Below, in pieces: positions 54,463 to 64,000 of a stretch of DNA of 64,000 bases. The DNA comes from Adiantum capillus-veneris. Taxonomy: Eukaryota; Streptophyta; Polypodiopsida; Polypodiales; Pteridaceae. Numbering within the stretch: the first letter of the stretch is position 1; every line of letters begins with the position of its first letter. Both the position numbers and the translations under genes were made by a program. A model generated the notes under the pieces. It was given only the letters and a program-made list of their open reading frames with translations. It was not told the DNA's origin and did not search any database. The DNA is taken from NCBI GenBank assembly GCA_014529385.2, contig CM043968.1, positions 4,011,501 to 4,075,500 of the forward strand, written 5' to 3'.

Positions 54463-55640
54463 ATGGACGATTCACATGAGCAGACTGGCACTACGCACAA
54501 CAATACCACCACAGCCACTCACACCACAAAAAATCCGCAGCCAGAATCCCATGCAGAATCTACGGCTTCAAATCCATATCCCCAACCACAATTAGATAAC
54601 CCATCGTCTTAACCCGCCCGAGACACCCAAGAGCCTTCCCAACCACCGAATCCAGATGATTTAACCACCATGCGACATTTTTTTGGCAATCTCGGAGAAT
54701 TAAACCATGCCAACCGCACACCTTTGCCAGATCCCCCACCGATTTTATCTTTACACAGAGCCACGCAAGAAACAGAGCAACAGAAGAAGAATACCGAGGT
54801 CCGCTTCAAAATCCGGAGCCCTCGCCTGCTGTCACAACAACTGGAGCTCAGGCCACCACGAAAACCACGCCGCGAAAATTTCCACCACGAATCAAACACA
54901 GAGTAATCAAGGTAATACCAGGCGACCCGGTTTCTAAAGCACGAGAGACCAAGAGGAGGAAAAGAATGAGGGAGATTGAAAAGAAAGAGGCAGTTGAGAA
55001 GGAAGCACAAAGAGTGCAAGAAGAGCAGAGAAGACAAAGAGAGCAAGAGAAATGGCAGAGAGTCGAGACCGAGAGGGCTCATTTGGCAAACTTACAAGCA
55101 CGAGCAAAGACAGAGAGAAAGGCAGTAGAGGATAGAGCTCAAGCCACCCAACAAGCAAAGGTTGGGAGCCAAGGCCTTAAAAAATACTTCAAAGAGTTAA
55201 GCAATGTGCAAAGAGAAAAAAGGACAAGGTGACGCCTGAAGAACAACAAGCCCAAGAGGAGAGGAGGAAAAAGTATAAAGATGATTCTCCTCAATGGGCC
55301 AGGCAGGCGGCTCTTCCACCACCACCAACAGTACAGAAAAAGCGGAGATGGACAGTTGCTTTGCGGGAGATTAGAAAATATCAAAAGAGCACTGAGCCAA
55401 TCATACCCAAAGCGGCCTTCTCTCGGGTGGTGAGAGAGATAATGGACGAATATAGCGACTGTTACACGTATATAACGCGCAGCTTTACTGGCCCTATAGG
55501 ATACAGTCGAAGACATTTTGGTGCAGCTGTTTCAGGATGGCGTTTTCTATATGGTGCATGCTAAGCGTGTAACATCGAAAAATACGGATTTAGCTTTAGC
55601 AATCAATTTACGAAATAAAGGATGCCTTCATCAGAAATAG
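54463..55640 (+). pseudogene. Long-tailed histone H3-like protein, disrupted
   Basis: The C-terminal ~105 codons are a histone H3 fold. The alpha-N helix is [15 protein letters not shown] (identical to H3 over 15 residues), alpha-1 is [19 protein letters not shown], and after a frame change alpha-2 to alpha-3 are [27 protein letters not shown] and [18 protein letters not shown]. The I-I-P-x-A-x-F string is reminiscent of CENH3. The tail is over 250 codons: Thr/Asn/Pro-rich start (MDDSHEQTGTTHNNTTTATH), basic middle (KARETKRRKRMREIEKK) and a long E/K/Q/R coiled coil, far longer than any usual H3 tail. Lesions: TAA at 54610, frame changes near 54800-54900, 55200 and 55470, TAG at 55497 where H3 has Gln. 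Confidence 0.75.
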
Positions 55641-55825
55641 TTTATCCCATGTACTCTCTCTTGATGAATTTTGTAATCTTTTCCTATAATATCAATTGTT
55701 GAATTTCTACCATTCCGTGCAATTGTTTAACTTGATTTTGTACATTATTTTTTATAAGTATTTGAATTGTTGGGTATGTTAAATTTAAGCTGACCACCAC
55801 GGCACACGGCTCGTCCGACGGTGTT

Positions 55826-56140
55826 GACATGCACAGAACCTCAAACATGCAGCGACCCGTCGGCCAGAGGACACATCTCGGTGATTCTTTTGCGAAACGG
55901 GGCGACGGGAAGGCGTACGGGGTCAACGGAATCACATATGACCACGACGCGCAGTGGCGCACAGGGGCTTTTTTTGCCTCGTCAGACCCCGTCGGGCGCC
56001 TCGTGGTCATATGTGGTCCGATTGACCCCGTACGCCCCCCCCTCCCCCCCCCGGTCGCCCCGTTTCGCAAAAGAATCACCGAGATGTGCTTCCCGGCCAA
56101 CGGGTGGCTGCATGTTCAAGGTTCTGTGCATGTGTTGCAG
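55826..56140. repeat. GC-rich inverted repeat, about 150-bp arms
   Basis: The left arm (from 'catgcacagaacctcaaac', about 55829) pairs with the reverse complement of the right arm (ending 'aaggttctgtgcatg', about 56133). Shared cores include 'atctcggtgattcttttgcg', 'aaacggggcgac' and 'catatgaccacga'. The arms meet around 55965-55985. It is much more GC-rich than its AT-rich flanks. It could be a foldback/MITE-type element or a hairpin RNA source. Confidence 0.85.
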
Positions 56141-56233
56141 AAATAAAATTTATTGGACAATATGAATAAGAAAAAAAAAAAAAGTACCGAATGTTGACAA
56201 AAACAATTGTTCTATATTGATTTGGATATTACA

Positions 56234-56608
56234 TCATGGTCGATTAATTTTACTACGAATTACATTTGTGGGTATGGGGCGAATGGCTGACTTGATGCCA
56301 AGGGATTTTACAATTTCCTCTGGGTTTGTCAACCCTTGACCTACGCTCAAGGCGCAGTGGGAGAGGATCGAGCCTTGGTGCTTGCTTGCTGCCTCTCGGT
56401 CCACCAATATACATTTGTGAGCATTTAGGGTGAGGGAATCTTCAACGAGTCTTGCACTTAATGCTTTGCATTTTAGCAGCTCCGCGGAACCATTTTGGGA
56501 GAACTCTGTGTGAGCAGCTCTAAGAATTGATGGCTCCAGGTGGCTCAGGTAGTGCCGAAGCGAGCTATCCCTACCCATGGACACGTTGCGTGAACCTCCA
56601 GTACGCAT
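56234..56608 (-). CDS. Unassigned ORF cut by chromovirus LTR
   Basis: A 124-codon frame ending at TGA 56234: MRTGGSRNVSMGRDSSLRHY, SLRHYLSHLEPSILRAAHTE, KCKALSARLVEDSLTLNAHK, ASKHQGSILSHCALSVGQG and NPEEIVKSLGIKSAIRPIP. Composition is protein-like and not repetitive. Its 5' side stops at the LTR border at 56611, so it looks like the 3' part of a gene interrupted by the element. I do not recognise the family. Confidence 0.35.
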   Translation of the reverse strand: MRTGGSRNVSMGRDSSLRHYLSHLEPSILRAAHTEFSQNGSAELLKCKALSARLVEDSLTLNAHKCILVDREAASKHQGSILSHCALSVGQGLTNPEEIVKSLGIKSAIRPIPTNVIRSKINRP

Positions 56609-56610
56609 TG

Positions 56611-58089
56611 TGAAACCGGCCCGTAGGGCGGTAGGCGTTGGCTTTCACCCGAAATTCTTTACTTTAGACACACACATAGAGCACTTTGCAAAGAGAACTT
56701 GCGACGGGAATTAACACTTAATCACACACACGGCTCGGAAGCTAGAATGCTCCGAGCAGACGCTGACAACTTGTAGGCCCCAAAATTGGCGCCCCTTTCG
56801 GTATTTCTTTATTCTTTAGGAGGGTAAATTACAAGGTAAGGTCCTGGGAATCCTTCACGTGTATCCACCTAGATACCATTTGATTTGGCCAAATTTCGGC
56901 AGCATAACAGCCCCAAAACTTGCGCGAAACCAATTCCCCTGCTGGAACTCGCTTGCACTGTCGTATATCCTCTGATTCCTGTCCAAAAACAGTAAATTCA
57001 GCACGCTGTATTTACTGGTTTTTGCCTTGTTTTCAGCCCCAAACAGTCCCCTAACTGTCCTTTGCCAGTGGGGCACGATTCCCAATGATCCTGGTGTCCG
57101 TACGGCTGAAAAACAGTGAATTTACAGCGCATACACAGCGCTGATTTTGCACCTGTACGGTGAGGTTATGACCCTCACCAGTGCCTGCTTTGGAGTAGCA
57201 GTTAGCTACCCCTGTTCCTGCTCAAGGAGGCTCTTGCCTCAACACAAAAGCATGAACCCACACAACTGTACATCAGTCAAATGAATAGCCCTCTTGTAGG
57301 GCATCACATAACTGCACGTAGGGGAGAGAGAGAGCAGTGTGTAGTGTGCAGGGCATCACTCCTAGCACCACACTGTACATGAGAGGGAAAGAAAGCACTC
57401 CATAGCTCTTAACCTGTGACAAAAGCTGAAATGAGGCCTCTCCCAGCATAAAAATCAGCGCCCATTTTTCTGCAAGAGGAAAGTTCACGAAAATGTGACA
57501 CTTGGCGCATTTTCAAGCATTTTCCCGTTTCGGGTTCGCCGCTTAAAAATATCCCAACCGACGCGTCTGTTGACTTCGCGGCAGAGTTATAAAGTGTTCC
57601 CCTAGTCATACCGGAGGTAATGACGCGAACACATTTCCCGGCCCAAAATAGCAGTTCCCTAAATTTTAGGAGATGCTTCCGTTGGGCTCCCACTGGTCTT
57701 CTGACCATCTATCCTCATTGGGACCGCATCCAAAAATGCAATGTGGCCCAACTGTCGGATACTTTTTGTTGGTAGTCCCACCTTGACTTTACGCCTTAAT
57801 TGAGTTCACTTCCTAGTATCCACCAACTTGCTAAGTGCGACGGGGGGACCTATATGATCTTGCTCTGAGCCTAGACATCCTCTTACCATACGAATTCCAG
57901 TGCCGACCACTTCCCGTCTGCGGGTGAATCTACCGTTCACATTGGCCATACAATGTCCGACCGTTTGCTACTTCAAAAAGAGGGTCTCAAAACAAATAAA
58001 ATAAACCCCATTGGAAAGAAACCAACAACCAAGGTTAGCAGTTGCCACATCTCTGTGACATGGTTAATAACTGCCACGTCCTCGTGACA
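56611..58089 (-). mobile_element. Chromovirus 3' LTR (copy B/D)
   Basis: In element orientation it starts TGTCACGAGGACGTGGC at 58089 and ends GCCGGTTTCA at 56611. It is collinear with 35955-37416. It is followed on the minus-strand upstream side by the polypurine tract and the pol gene of copy D, so it is that element's 3' LTR. No matching 5' LTR was found to the right. Confidence 0.87.
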
Positions 58090-58115
58090 TACCCCCCTCT
58101 TGAAATCGCAAACGT
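58090..58115 (-). other. Polypurine tract of chromovirus copy D
   Basis: On the minus strand: 'cgatttcaagaggggggta' directly before TGTCACG, preceded by 'aatcgaggacgtttg'. Same design as at 37417. Confidence 0.85.
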
Positions 58116-58259
58116 CCTCGATTGCATTCCATAAATACACGCCACTGATGATCTTGTGCTATCAACACTCTTTTATCATCGCATGTATCCGCAAGAAAGG
58201 TCGTAACATACATAGATACAAATGACTTAATGAGGCCTTCATACTTTTGCCATTTCTAT

Positions 58260-59627
58260 CTATGGCACTGAATTCATATGTACATTTGATGTACTAGCTC
58301 TATCATTACCCCTCCTTTGCACACGTTGGGTTGGGGCATAAGTAGGCTGTAACCCAAAGGCTTCAAGGTAGAGCTGCAATACATTTGGTGACTCTGACAG
58401 TTCATGCTCTTCCATCCACTTTGCATCCATAGGTGGATAGTTCTTGAACTTCACCAAATAACGTCTTGCAACTTGTCCTTTAACTTTTCTGTCCTTATGT
58501 GCCAAAACTTGCTCAGGTACCAGGATCTCATCAAGTTCCTCAACTTCTGGCTGATCCTCAACTCGCATATCTTCTGGCACATCACCCACGAAGGGTCTTA
58601 GAAGACTCACGTGAATTGCATTATGAATCTTCCACGCATCAGGCCATTTCAGCCTGTAAGCCACATCGCTGATCTTGTCAAGCACTTGAAAAGGCCCATA
58701 GTAACGCATGCTGAGCTTAGGAAACAACCGTTCCTTGCCCTTCATCTTCTTTAACCTTGCCTTTTCGAACCTTAAGAGAACCCAATCACCAGGTGATAGT
58801 AGCAATTCACGACGGTGACGATCAGCAGCCTTTTTCTGTTTTGCCTGAGTTTTCTCCAAGGCAACTTTAATCTTCTTATACATCTCATCCATGTTCTCAA
58901 CATATCGATCAGCCTCAAAGATCTTGTCCTTTGTGTGCAAAATGGGAGGAACCTTTTTGCCGCCTTCAACAATTTCAAAAGGTGCTTTGCCAGTAGACGA
59001 ATGCACCGTATTATTGTACGCATACTCAAGCATAGGCAAATATTGTTCCCACTTGCCCTTATTATCTGACACATAGCATTTCAGCAGATCTAAGACAGTA
59101 GAATTGGCCTCTTCTGACTGTCCATCAGTTTGTGGATGAAACGAAGACGAGAACTTGAGCGTAGTACCCATGTTCTCAAACAATCCTCTCCAGAACAAAC
59201 TGGTCATGCGAGGATCACGATCACTGATAATCGATTGTGGCATACCATGGTACTTAAACACATTGTACATGAACAAGCGTGCCATCTGATCAAATTTTAT
59301 CTTCTTCCTGACAGGGATAAAATGGGCTTGCTTGCTGAACCTGCAGATAATGGTCCATATACCATCATTCCCTGTTGGCGTCCTTGGAAGATCAAAGATA
59401 AAGTCCATAGCAATGCTTTCCCATGGCTTATCCGGAATCGGGAGTGGTTGTAACAACCCTGGTGCCTTTTGCCTGTCAAACTTGACCTTTTGGCAAACTA
59501 TGCATGCTCGCACAAAGGCATCCACATCTCTCCTCAAGGTAGGCCAATAGAAGAACGTCTCTACCGCCTTAACTGTCGCATCAATGCCACGATGCCCTGC
59601 ATACGGTGGGACATGACTCTCTTCCAT
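58260..59627 (-). pseudogene. Chromovirus copy D integrase with chromodomain
   Basis: A 455-codon frame holding the whole integrase. The HHCC zinc domain is HVPPYAGHRG ... CIVCQKVKFDRQK (residues 5-50). The DDE core is AMDFIFDLPRTPTGNDG, SIISDRDPRMTSLF and HPQTDGQSEEANSTV (about 70-190). The GPY/F-type C-terminus is LSMRYYGPFQVLDKISDVAY, and the chromodomain is ARRYLVKFKNYPPMDAKWM (about 400-430). Chromodomains direct integration towards particular chromatin marks. This part is intact, but a frame change at about 59640-59700 separates it from RT, so the polyprotein is broken. Confidence 0.93.
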
Positions 59628-59673
59628 GACCTTATGTCGAGTGGCCTAGTGACACAAAGTCTGCCATGCATCA

Positions 59674-61722
59674 TCATAAAACCATCTCTGAGGAGGTAGT
59701 GCTCGTGATGTTGACCTCTTGCAACTGTTCAAAGATCCTTGCAAAATCTTCATCAGCAGTATACTGTTCCTTCATGTCATCTAACTCATGATGATAAGGA
59801 ATTGACACAGCTGAAATTTGTGGCTTTCTTGATAACGCATCAGCCACAACATTCTTCTTGCCTTCCACATGCATAATCTGGAAGTGAAACATGGAAAGAA
59901 TGTTTGCCCATCGCATATGTTTTTCGGATAACTTTGACTGTGTCAAGAAGTATCGCAAGGTCTGATGATCTGTTTGGACAACAAAATCAACACCTAAGAG
60001 GTAGTGCTTCCAGCTAGAAAGCGCATGAATCACGGCCAAGAGCTCTTTCTCATAGACTTGCATAGTCCTCTCTGGCCCTTGCAAAATTCGGCTTTCATAG
60101 GCTACTACCCGTCCACCTCGCATCAACACTGCTCCGATGCTATTGCCACACGCGTCACACTGGACCACAAATGACTTCTTGAGATTTGGCAAAACAATTA
60201 GTGGATCTGAAGTCAACTTTTCCTTTAAGAGACTAAAAGCTGAAATCTCTTTTTGGGTCCATCTGAAAGTGACCTCTTTTTTTTGCAAAGCGTGAAGAGG
60301 TGATGATGCTATCTCTGCAAAATTCCTGATAAACCTTCTATAGTAGGAACACAATCCCAAGAAGCTTCTGACATCGTGCACAGTCTTCAAGTCTGGCCAT
60401 GTCTTGATAGCTTCGACCTTTGTGGGATCCATTCTAACACCATCCTTTGAGACTATGTGGCCCAGAAAGTGGATCTCTTCGAGGAAGAATTCACTTTTCT
60501 TAGGATTGACAAGTAACCTGTGACTGCGCAGCTCTTCGAACACAATGGTCAAGTGACACCTATGCTCCTCTTCATTCTTCGAATACACAATCATGTCATC
60601 GAAGAACGTCCCAACAAACTGTTGATGCGAGCGGAAAATCCGGTCCATCATTCTTTTGAACGTAGAAGGAGCATTTGTTAGTCCAAACGGCATCACTAGA
60701 AACTCATAAAGACCAAATGTCGTTCTAAACGCAGTCTTGTGCACATCCTCTGGGCTTATACGAATCTGATGGTACCCACTCTTAAGGTCTATCCTGCTGA
60801 AAATTGCAGCACCCTCTAAACGATCGAGAATATCATCAATGCGAGGAATAGGAAACCTATTCTTGATGGTATTCTTATTCGACGCACGGTAATCAATACA
60901 CATGCGCCATGAGCCATCCTTCTTCTGCACTAGGAGCACTGGGGAGCAAAAAGGTGAAGAACTAGGCTGGATAAGCCCCTTCTCTAATAACTCCTCAATT
61001 TGGCCCATAATCTCTTTCTGCTGCGCCGCACTAACCTTGTAGGGAGGTCTATTTGGCGGACTACACCCTCGCACCAAATCTATCCGATGGTCCTCAAGTC
61101 TCTCTGGCGGCAATTGCGACGGTAATGAATCAGAAAAACAGTCACTAAACTTTTGCAAAAATGCTGACCTTTCTTTATCTAACACAGATAAATTTGACTG
61201 ATCACTATCTGAGACATCACGTGCAAAAATCAAGTACACAGAAAGATGATTCTTTATTACAGAAGTGATAGCAGAAGCAGATACAATAGGGACTGACTCT
61301 CCTTTAAACTTTACATCCAAGATGTGAGTTTTGCCCCTATGCTGCACAGTGATCTTTTTGTTGTAGGCATCCAAGACTCCATGCACTCGGAACATCCACG
61401 GGATCCCCAACAAGGCGTCACAACCTTCCAGCGGCATGATGTAAAACTCTTCAGTGTCCACATACGACTGAATATGCAGACGCAGTTTTCCAATGATGGG
61501 AGCAACACACTCTGAGTGGCCAGGACATGCCAACCCTGCCTCTGCTGTGTACCCCATCTCTTCAGCTTTGATGCCCAGCTTCATAGCTAACTCTGGTGAG
61601 ATAAAGTTGGCTTTGGCACCTGGATCAAAGAAGATGAGTGCCGTCTGATCCCTAACTTTACCCCATGCCCTGCATAACTCACTGGCAAGTGTGCTGGGCC
61701 TGTCACCCACCATGTCTGGCAC
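59674..61722 (-). pseudogene. Chromovirus copy D protease, RT and RNase H
   Basis: A 682-codon frame. Protease: ALIFFDPGAKANFISPELAM, where the catalytic DSG/DTG reads DPG. RT: KDGSWRMCIDYRASNKNT, SRIDLKSGYHQIRISPED, LVMPFGLTNAPSTFKRMM and the catalytic TFFDDMIVYSK (usual Y-L-D-D). RNase H: VVQCDACGNSIGAVL, YEKELLAVIHALSSWKHY, QTDHQTLRYF and KKNVVADALS, all four acidic positions kept. It follows gag in the same frame across one TAA at about 61777. The protease change alone probably inactivates processing. Confidence 0.93.
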
Positions 61723-61773
61723 TAAACTTGCCGTGGGTTTTGGCTTCTTGCCTTTCTGGTCTTCTTTATCCTC

Positions 61774-62664
61774 TTAGTCAGCTGGCCTTTTCCTTTGTGG
61801 ACAATTGATAGAAAAGTGACCAGGCTGCTCGCATATAAAGCATTTGTTCTCAGCCATTAGGACCTTCTTTTCCTCGAGCGACTTGCGCACAAAAGGCTTC
61901 CTTTTCTGTTTCTTTGCCTGCGCTCCAGAAGTCCCAGCTGAATCCTTGTCTTTGGTGGCCTGTTCTGACCCCTGTGACGCATCAGGAGCCGTTTTCACAA
62001 AGGGCTTCTTCGCTGAATTTTTCTTTTGCTGCCCTCCTTTGTTACTGCTCGGAAATCCACTGTCCTCTCCTTTCAACAAGGCAAGACCAGTGTTCGCAAC
62101 TTCCATAAGCTGAGTAAGGGTAGCCACTCTGTTCTTTGTACAGTAATCGCGAAGCCCTTTAGGCAGCCCACAACAATACTTCTCTATCTGCTCTGTCAAT
62201 GGCACAAATCTGTAGGAGGTCACTGAGAGTAATGCTTTACAAAACCTCCTATTGTACTCCAGCAAGCTCTTGCACGAAGCTGCCGTAAGCTGGTGCCAAT
62301 CTGTCAGGACATCAGCTTCAAATTCATTTGATAGCCAAGCAGATGCAAACATTTACTTGAAGTAAACCCAAGTGGCGGGTGCCTGTCCTTGCATTAACAA
62401 TGTCGTCCACCATGTAAGCGCATTGTCCTTTAAGAAAGTGGCAGCTTTCTTGACCTTCGAGGCCTCTGTAAAATTCCCTTCCGCATAAGTTGTATCAAAC
62501 TGCTGGAGGAAAGTGAGTGCCTTTGTCTTATCCTCGAAACCACTGAAGGTACTGAACTTTACCGCTGCACCACCTTCTTTGTAAGCCTTCGGCTTCTCTA
62601 GTGCCCCCAAGTTGTCATACGGGATGGTCTGCAACATGGGCACTGTACTACGCATGATCGGCAC
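61774..62664 (-). pseudogene. Chromovirus copy D gag
   Basis: From 62664: MPIMRSTVPMLQTIPYDNLG, FSTFSGFEDKTKALTFLQQF and FLKDNALTWWTTLL (capsid region). After one in-frame TAA at 62353: FASAWLSNEFEADVLTDWHQ, YCCGLPKGLRDYCTKN, a Lys-rich linker and one zinc knuckle CFICEQPGHFSINC. A second TAA (61777) lies 50 codons before the protease in the same frame; it may be a read-through site or a lesion. Homology stops near 62700 with no primer site or 5' LTR, so the element is 5'-truncated. Confidence 0.9.
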
Positions 62665-62929
62665 GCCTTGGCCTTGTACGAATCGTCCCGTACGTCGTAC
62701 GAGTACAACCCTGTGCGCAGAAACAAGATTTAAAACACCGTATGTATTAATAGGAGCAAAATCCCTGTCAGTTACAAGCTTTCACAAAAATACATCGCGG
62801 AAACGGAACGTTCTCACACAGAAAGCTCTTCTCTTTTTTGGAGCGAACAACCTTTTCATTGATTACAAAGAGATATTGCTTGGACAAGGTATATTTGAGA
62901 TTAAGATACTCGCGAAGGTGACTGAGGTG

Positions 62930-63640
62930 CTAGTCATTATTCACTGTAATGTGGTGCACTGTATCATCGTGGAGGCGTATTTGCAGGTCAACCGATTCTC
63001 TAGCAGCAACATCAGAGTCTAGTGCCTCCCATTCTCCCATCGTCAGCTTCCATCTTCTATAGGGAAAGACCATCGACAAGCTTTGCTTCGCAATATGGTA
63101 TTTGAACACCACATTGTCAGCAACTACAGAGCACTTGATTCTATCTCCTTGATGGTTGACCACCTTAGTTTCCCATCAAGCTGCAAGGAATCCGTTGATC
63201 GCACTTCTCTCTTTGCAAGTCCACATTGTTCGTGTCTTGTGAACACTCTGAAGTCGAAATATAAACACAAACACATGAAGAGACATAAACCATGTTACCG
63301 TGGCTTTGTAGGAACCATAGGTGCACTTCATTGTTGCTTGCACATCCACCTCGATTCTCCTTTTGGTTACTGCGATCAAGGCACTGTATGGCTTAGGCCA
63401 TCCAAACTCTCCAAGGTTGGTGAGTGAACCATAGATAGATTACCATACCCATTTCGCTTAGGTGTGACATAAGTATGATTATAAAAAAAAATGTCATGTG
63501 AGGCAAGCTCAGAGGATGGACAACCAACATAGAGCAACTTGCTAAGCGCAGTGTGGATGGCCTCAAAAGTTCCAGTGAAGGACTCTATTGGCTCCCACTC
63601 TATAAAATCGGATGGAAAAACATCTGCAAGCATGAATAAG
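62930..63640 (-). pseudogene. Unassigned coding-like sequence
   Basis: Two protein-like stretches lie on the minus strand. 63633-63376 reads DVFPSDFIEWEPIESFTGTF, LSKLLYVGCPSSELASHD and TYVTPKRNGYGNLSMVHSP. 63163-62930 reads CSVVADNVVFKYHIAKQ, MVFPYRRWKLTMGEWEALD and VDLQIRLHDDTVHHITV. Splice-like signals (acceptor 'cttgcag' before the first, 'cgacttcag' at about 63250) suggest exons of one gene, but a frame change is needed. The family is unknown. Confidence 0.3.
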
Positions 63641-63804
63641 CAATGGAAATCTTACAGTCATCAAAAGCAACACACAAGGCAAAAATACTAAATAGACGAC
63701 CGAAAAACTTAAAAGAGGAGTAAAATTACAATTTGCAGGAAACCTCGATGGAGCCACTGCTGTATCTGGCTTCAGTTGTGAAGCAACATACACATGCTGC
63801 ATGT

Positions 63805-64000
63805 AACAAACTTGGACACTCCAAGTCAAGAATCAACCGCGACAGCACCAAATAACCACTTCAAAACAATTCACAGATCACAATAGATTTGCACTGGCTC
63901 GGCGGAGTTCCGTGCCTAGAGATATTGGCCCCAGAGACTGACGCCCCTCTCGGTATTTCTTTTTATATTAATCAATCATCAAAGTACAAGAGAGCGGTTA
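63805..64000 (-). mobile_element. Chromovirus LTR, partial at window edge
   Basis: TGTAACAAACTTGGACACTC aligns with the LTR fragment at 51795, and the block 'ggccccagagactgacgcccctctcggtatttc' lies at the matching place. By orientation it is the 3' end of a minus-strand LTR whose body continues beyond the window. No primer site is next to it, so it is probably a 3' LTR or a solo LTR. Confidence 0.7.

Noticed and set aside
54609-55516. Minus-strand frames of 125-157 codons opposite the H3-like gene
   Set aside because: They are antisense shadows of the Glu/Lys/Arg-rich coding strand.
1-64000. tRNA or rRNA genes
   Set aside because: No stretch with tRNA box sequences and cloverleaf, or rRNA similarity, was recognised by eye; a covariance search was not possible.

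Overview
The window is nuclear DNA from a land plant with a large, repeat-rich genome. The evidence is a two-exon segment of a plant-type alkaline/neutral invertase with a GT-AG intron and a targeting-type N-terminus, Ty1/copia and Ty3/gypsy chromoviral retrotransposons, and very abundant (CT)n/(GA)n/(CA)n microsatellites. The mix of long-intron gene, tandem LINEs and degenerate chromoviruses would suit a fern or another large-genome lineage, but the sequence alone does not fix the species.

Layout. 1-1090 is a plus-strand Ty3/gypsy pol remnant and 1085-2360 a minus-strand copia gag/protease remnant. 3755-9255 is an internally deleted Ty3 element with both LTRs. 9256-11884 holds only microsatellites and a C homopolymer. 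11885-13210 is a possible DNA transposon bounded by a 19-bp inverted repeat. 14066-19813 is a nearly full-length minus-strand copia element with LTRs, primer binding site and polypurine tract, inserted in a (CT)n tract. 19814-21344 and 30580-31120 are parts of a microsatellite-rich higher-order satellite array that is split by two head-to-tail LINEs (21345-30580). 32842-33456 and 34570-34738 are the first two coding exons seen of an organellar-type alkaline/neutral invertase, the only clear host gene; later exons were not found.

From 35165 to 46974 are nested minus-strand retroelements: a copia fragment, two or more chromovirus fragments, a solo LTR with a perfect 5-bp target duplication, and a 2.6-kb element with LTRs and gag but no pol, flanked by a perfect GTAAG duplication. 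47998-50590 is a non-coding, strongly structured block: a 606-bp tandem repeat carrying four related hairpins per unit, then a TATA-like box and a run of about 14 short hairpins. 50930-52050 is more chromovirus debris. 52119-54163 is a broken gene of unknown family that looks transposase-like. 54463-55640 encodes a disrupted protein with a clear histone H3-like histone fold behind an unusually long tail. 55826-56140 is a GC-rich inverted repeat. 56611-62700 is the best preserved chromovirus (minus strand: 3' LTR, pol with chromodomain, gag). The end holds unassigned coding-like sequence and the start of another LTR.

Most mobile genes here are dead. Most stop codons that could be aligned to a related copy or family sequence fit C-to-T or G-to-A transitions, as expected from decay of methylated cytosines. 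The items most worth pursuing are the long-tailed H3-like gene with its transposase-like neighbour, and the covarying hairpin repeats at 48000-50370.
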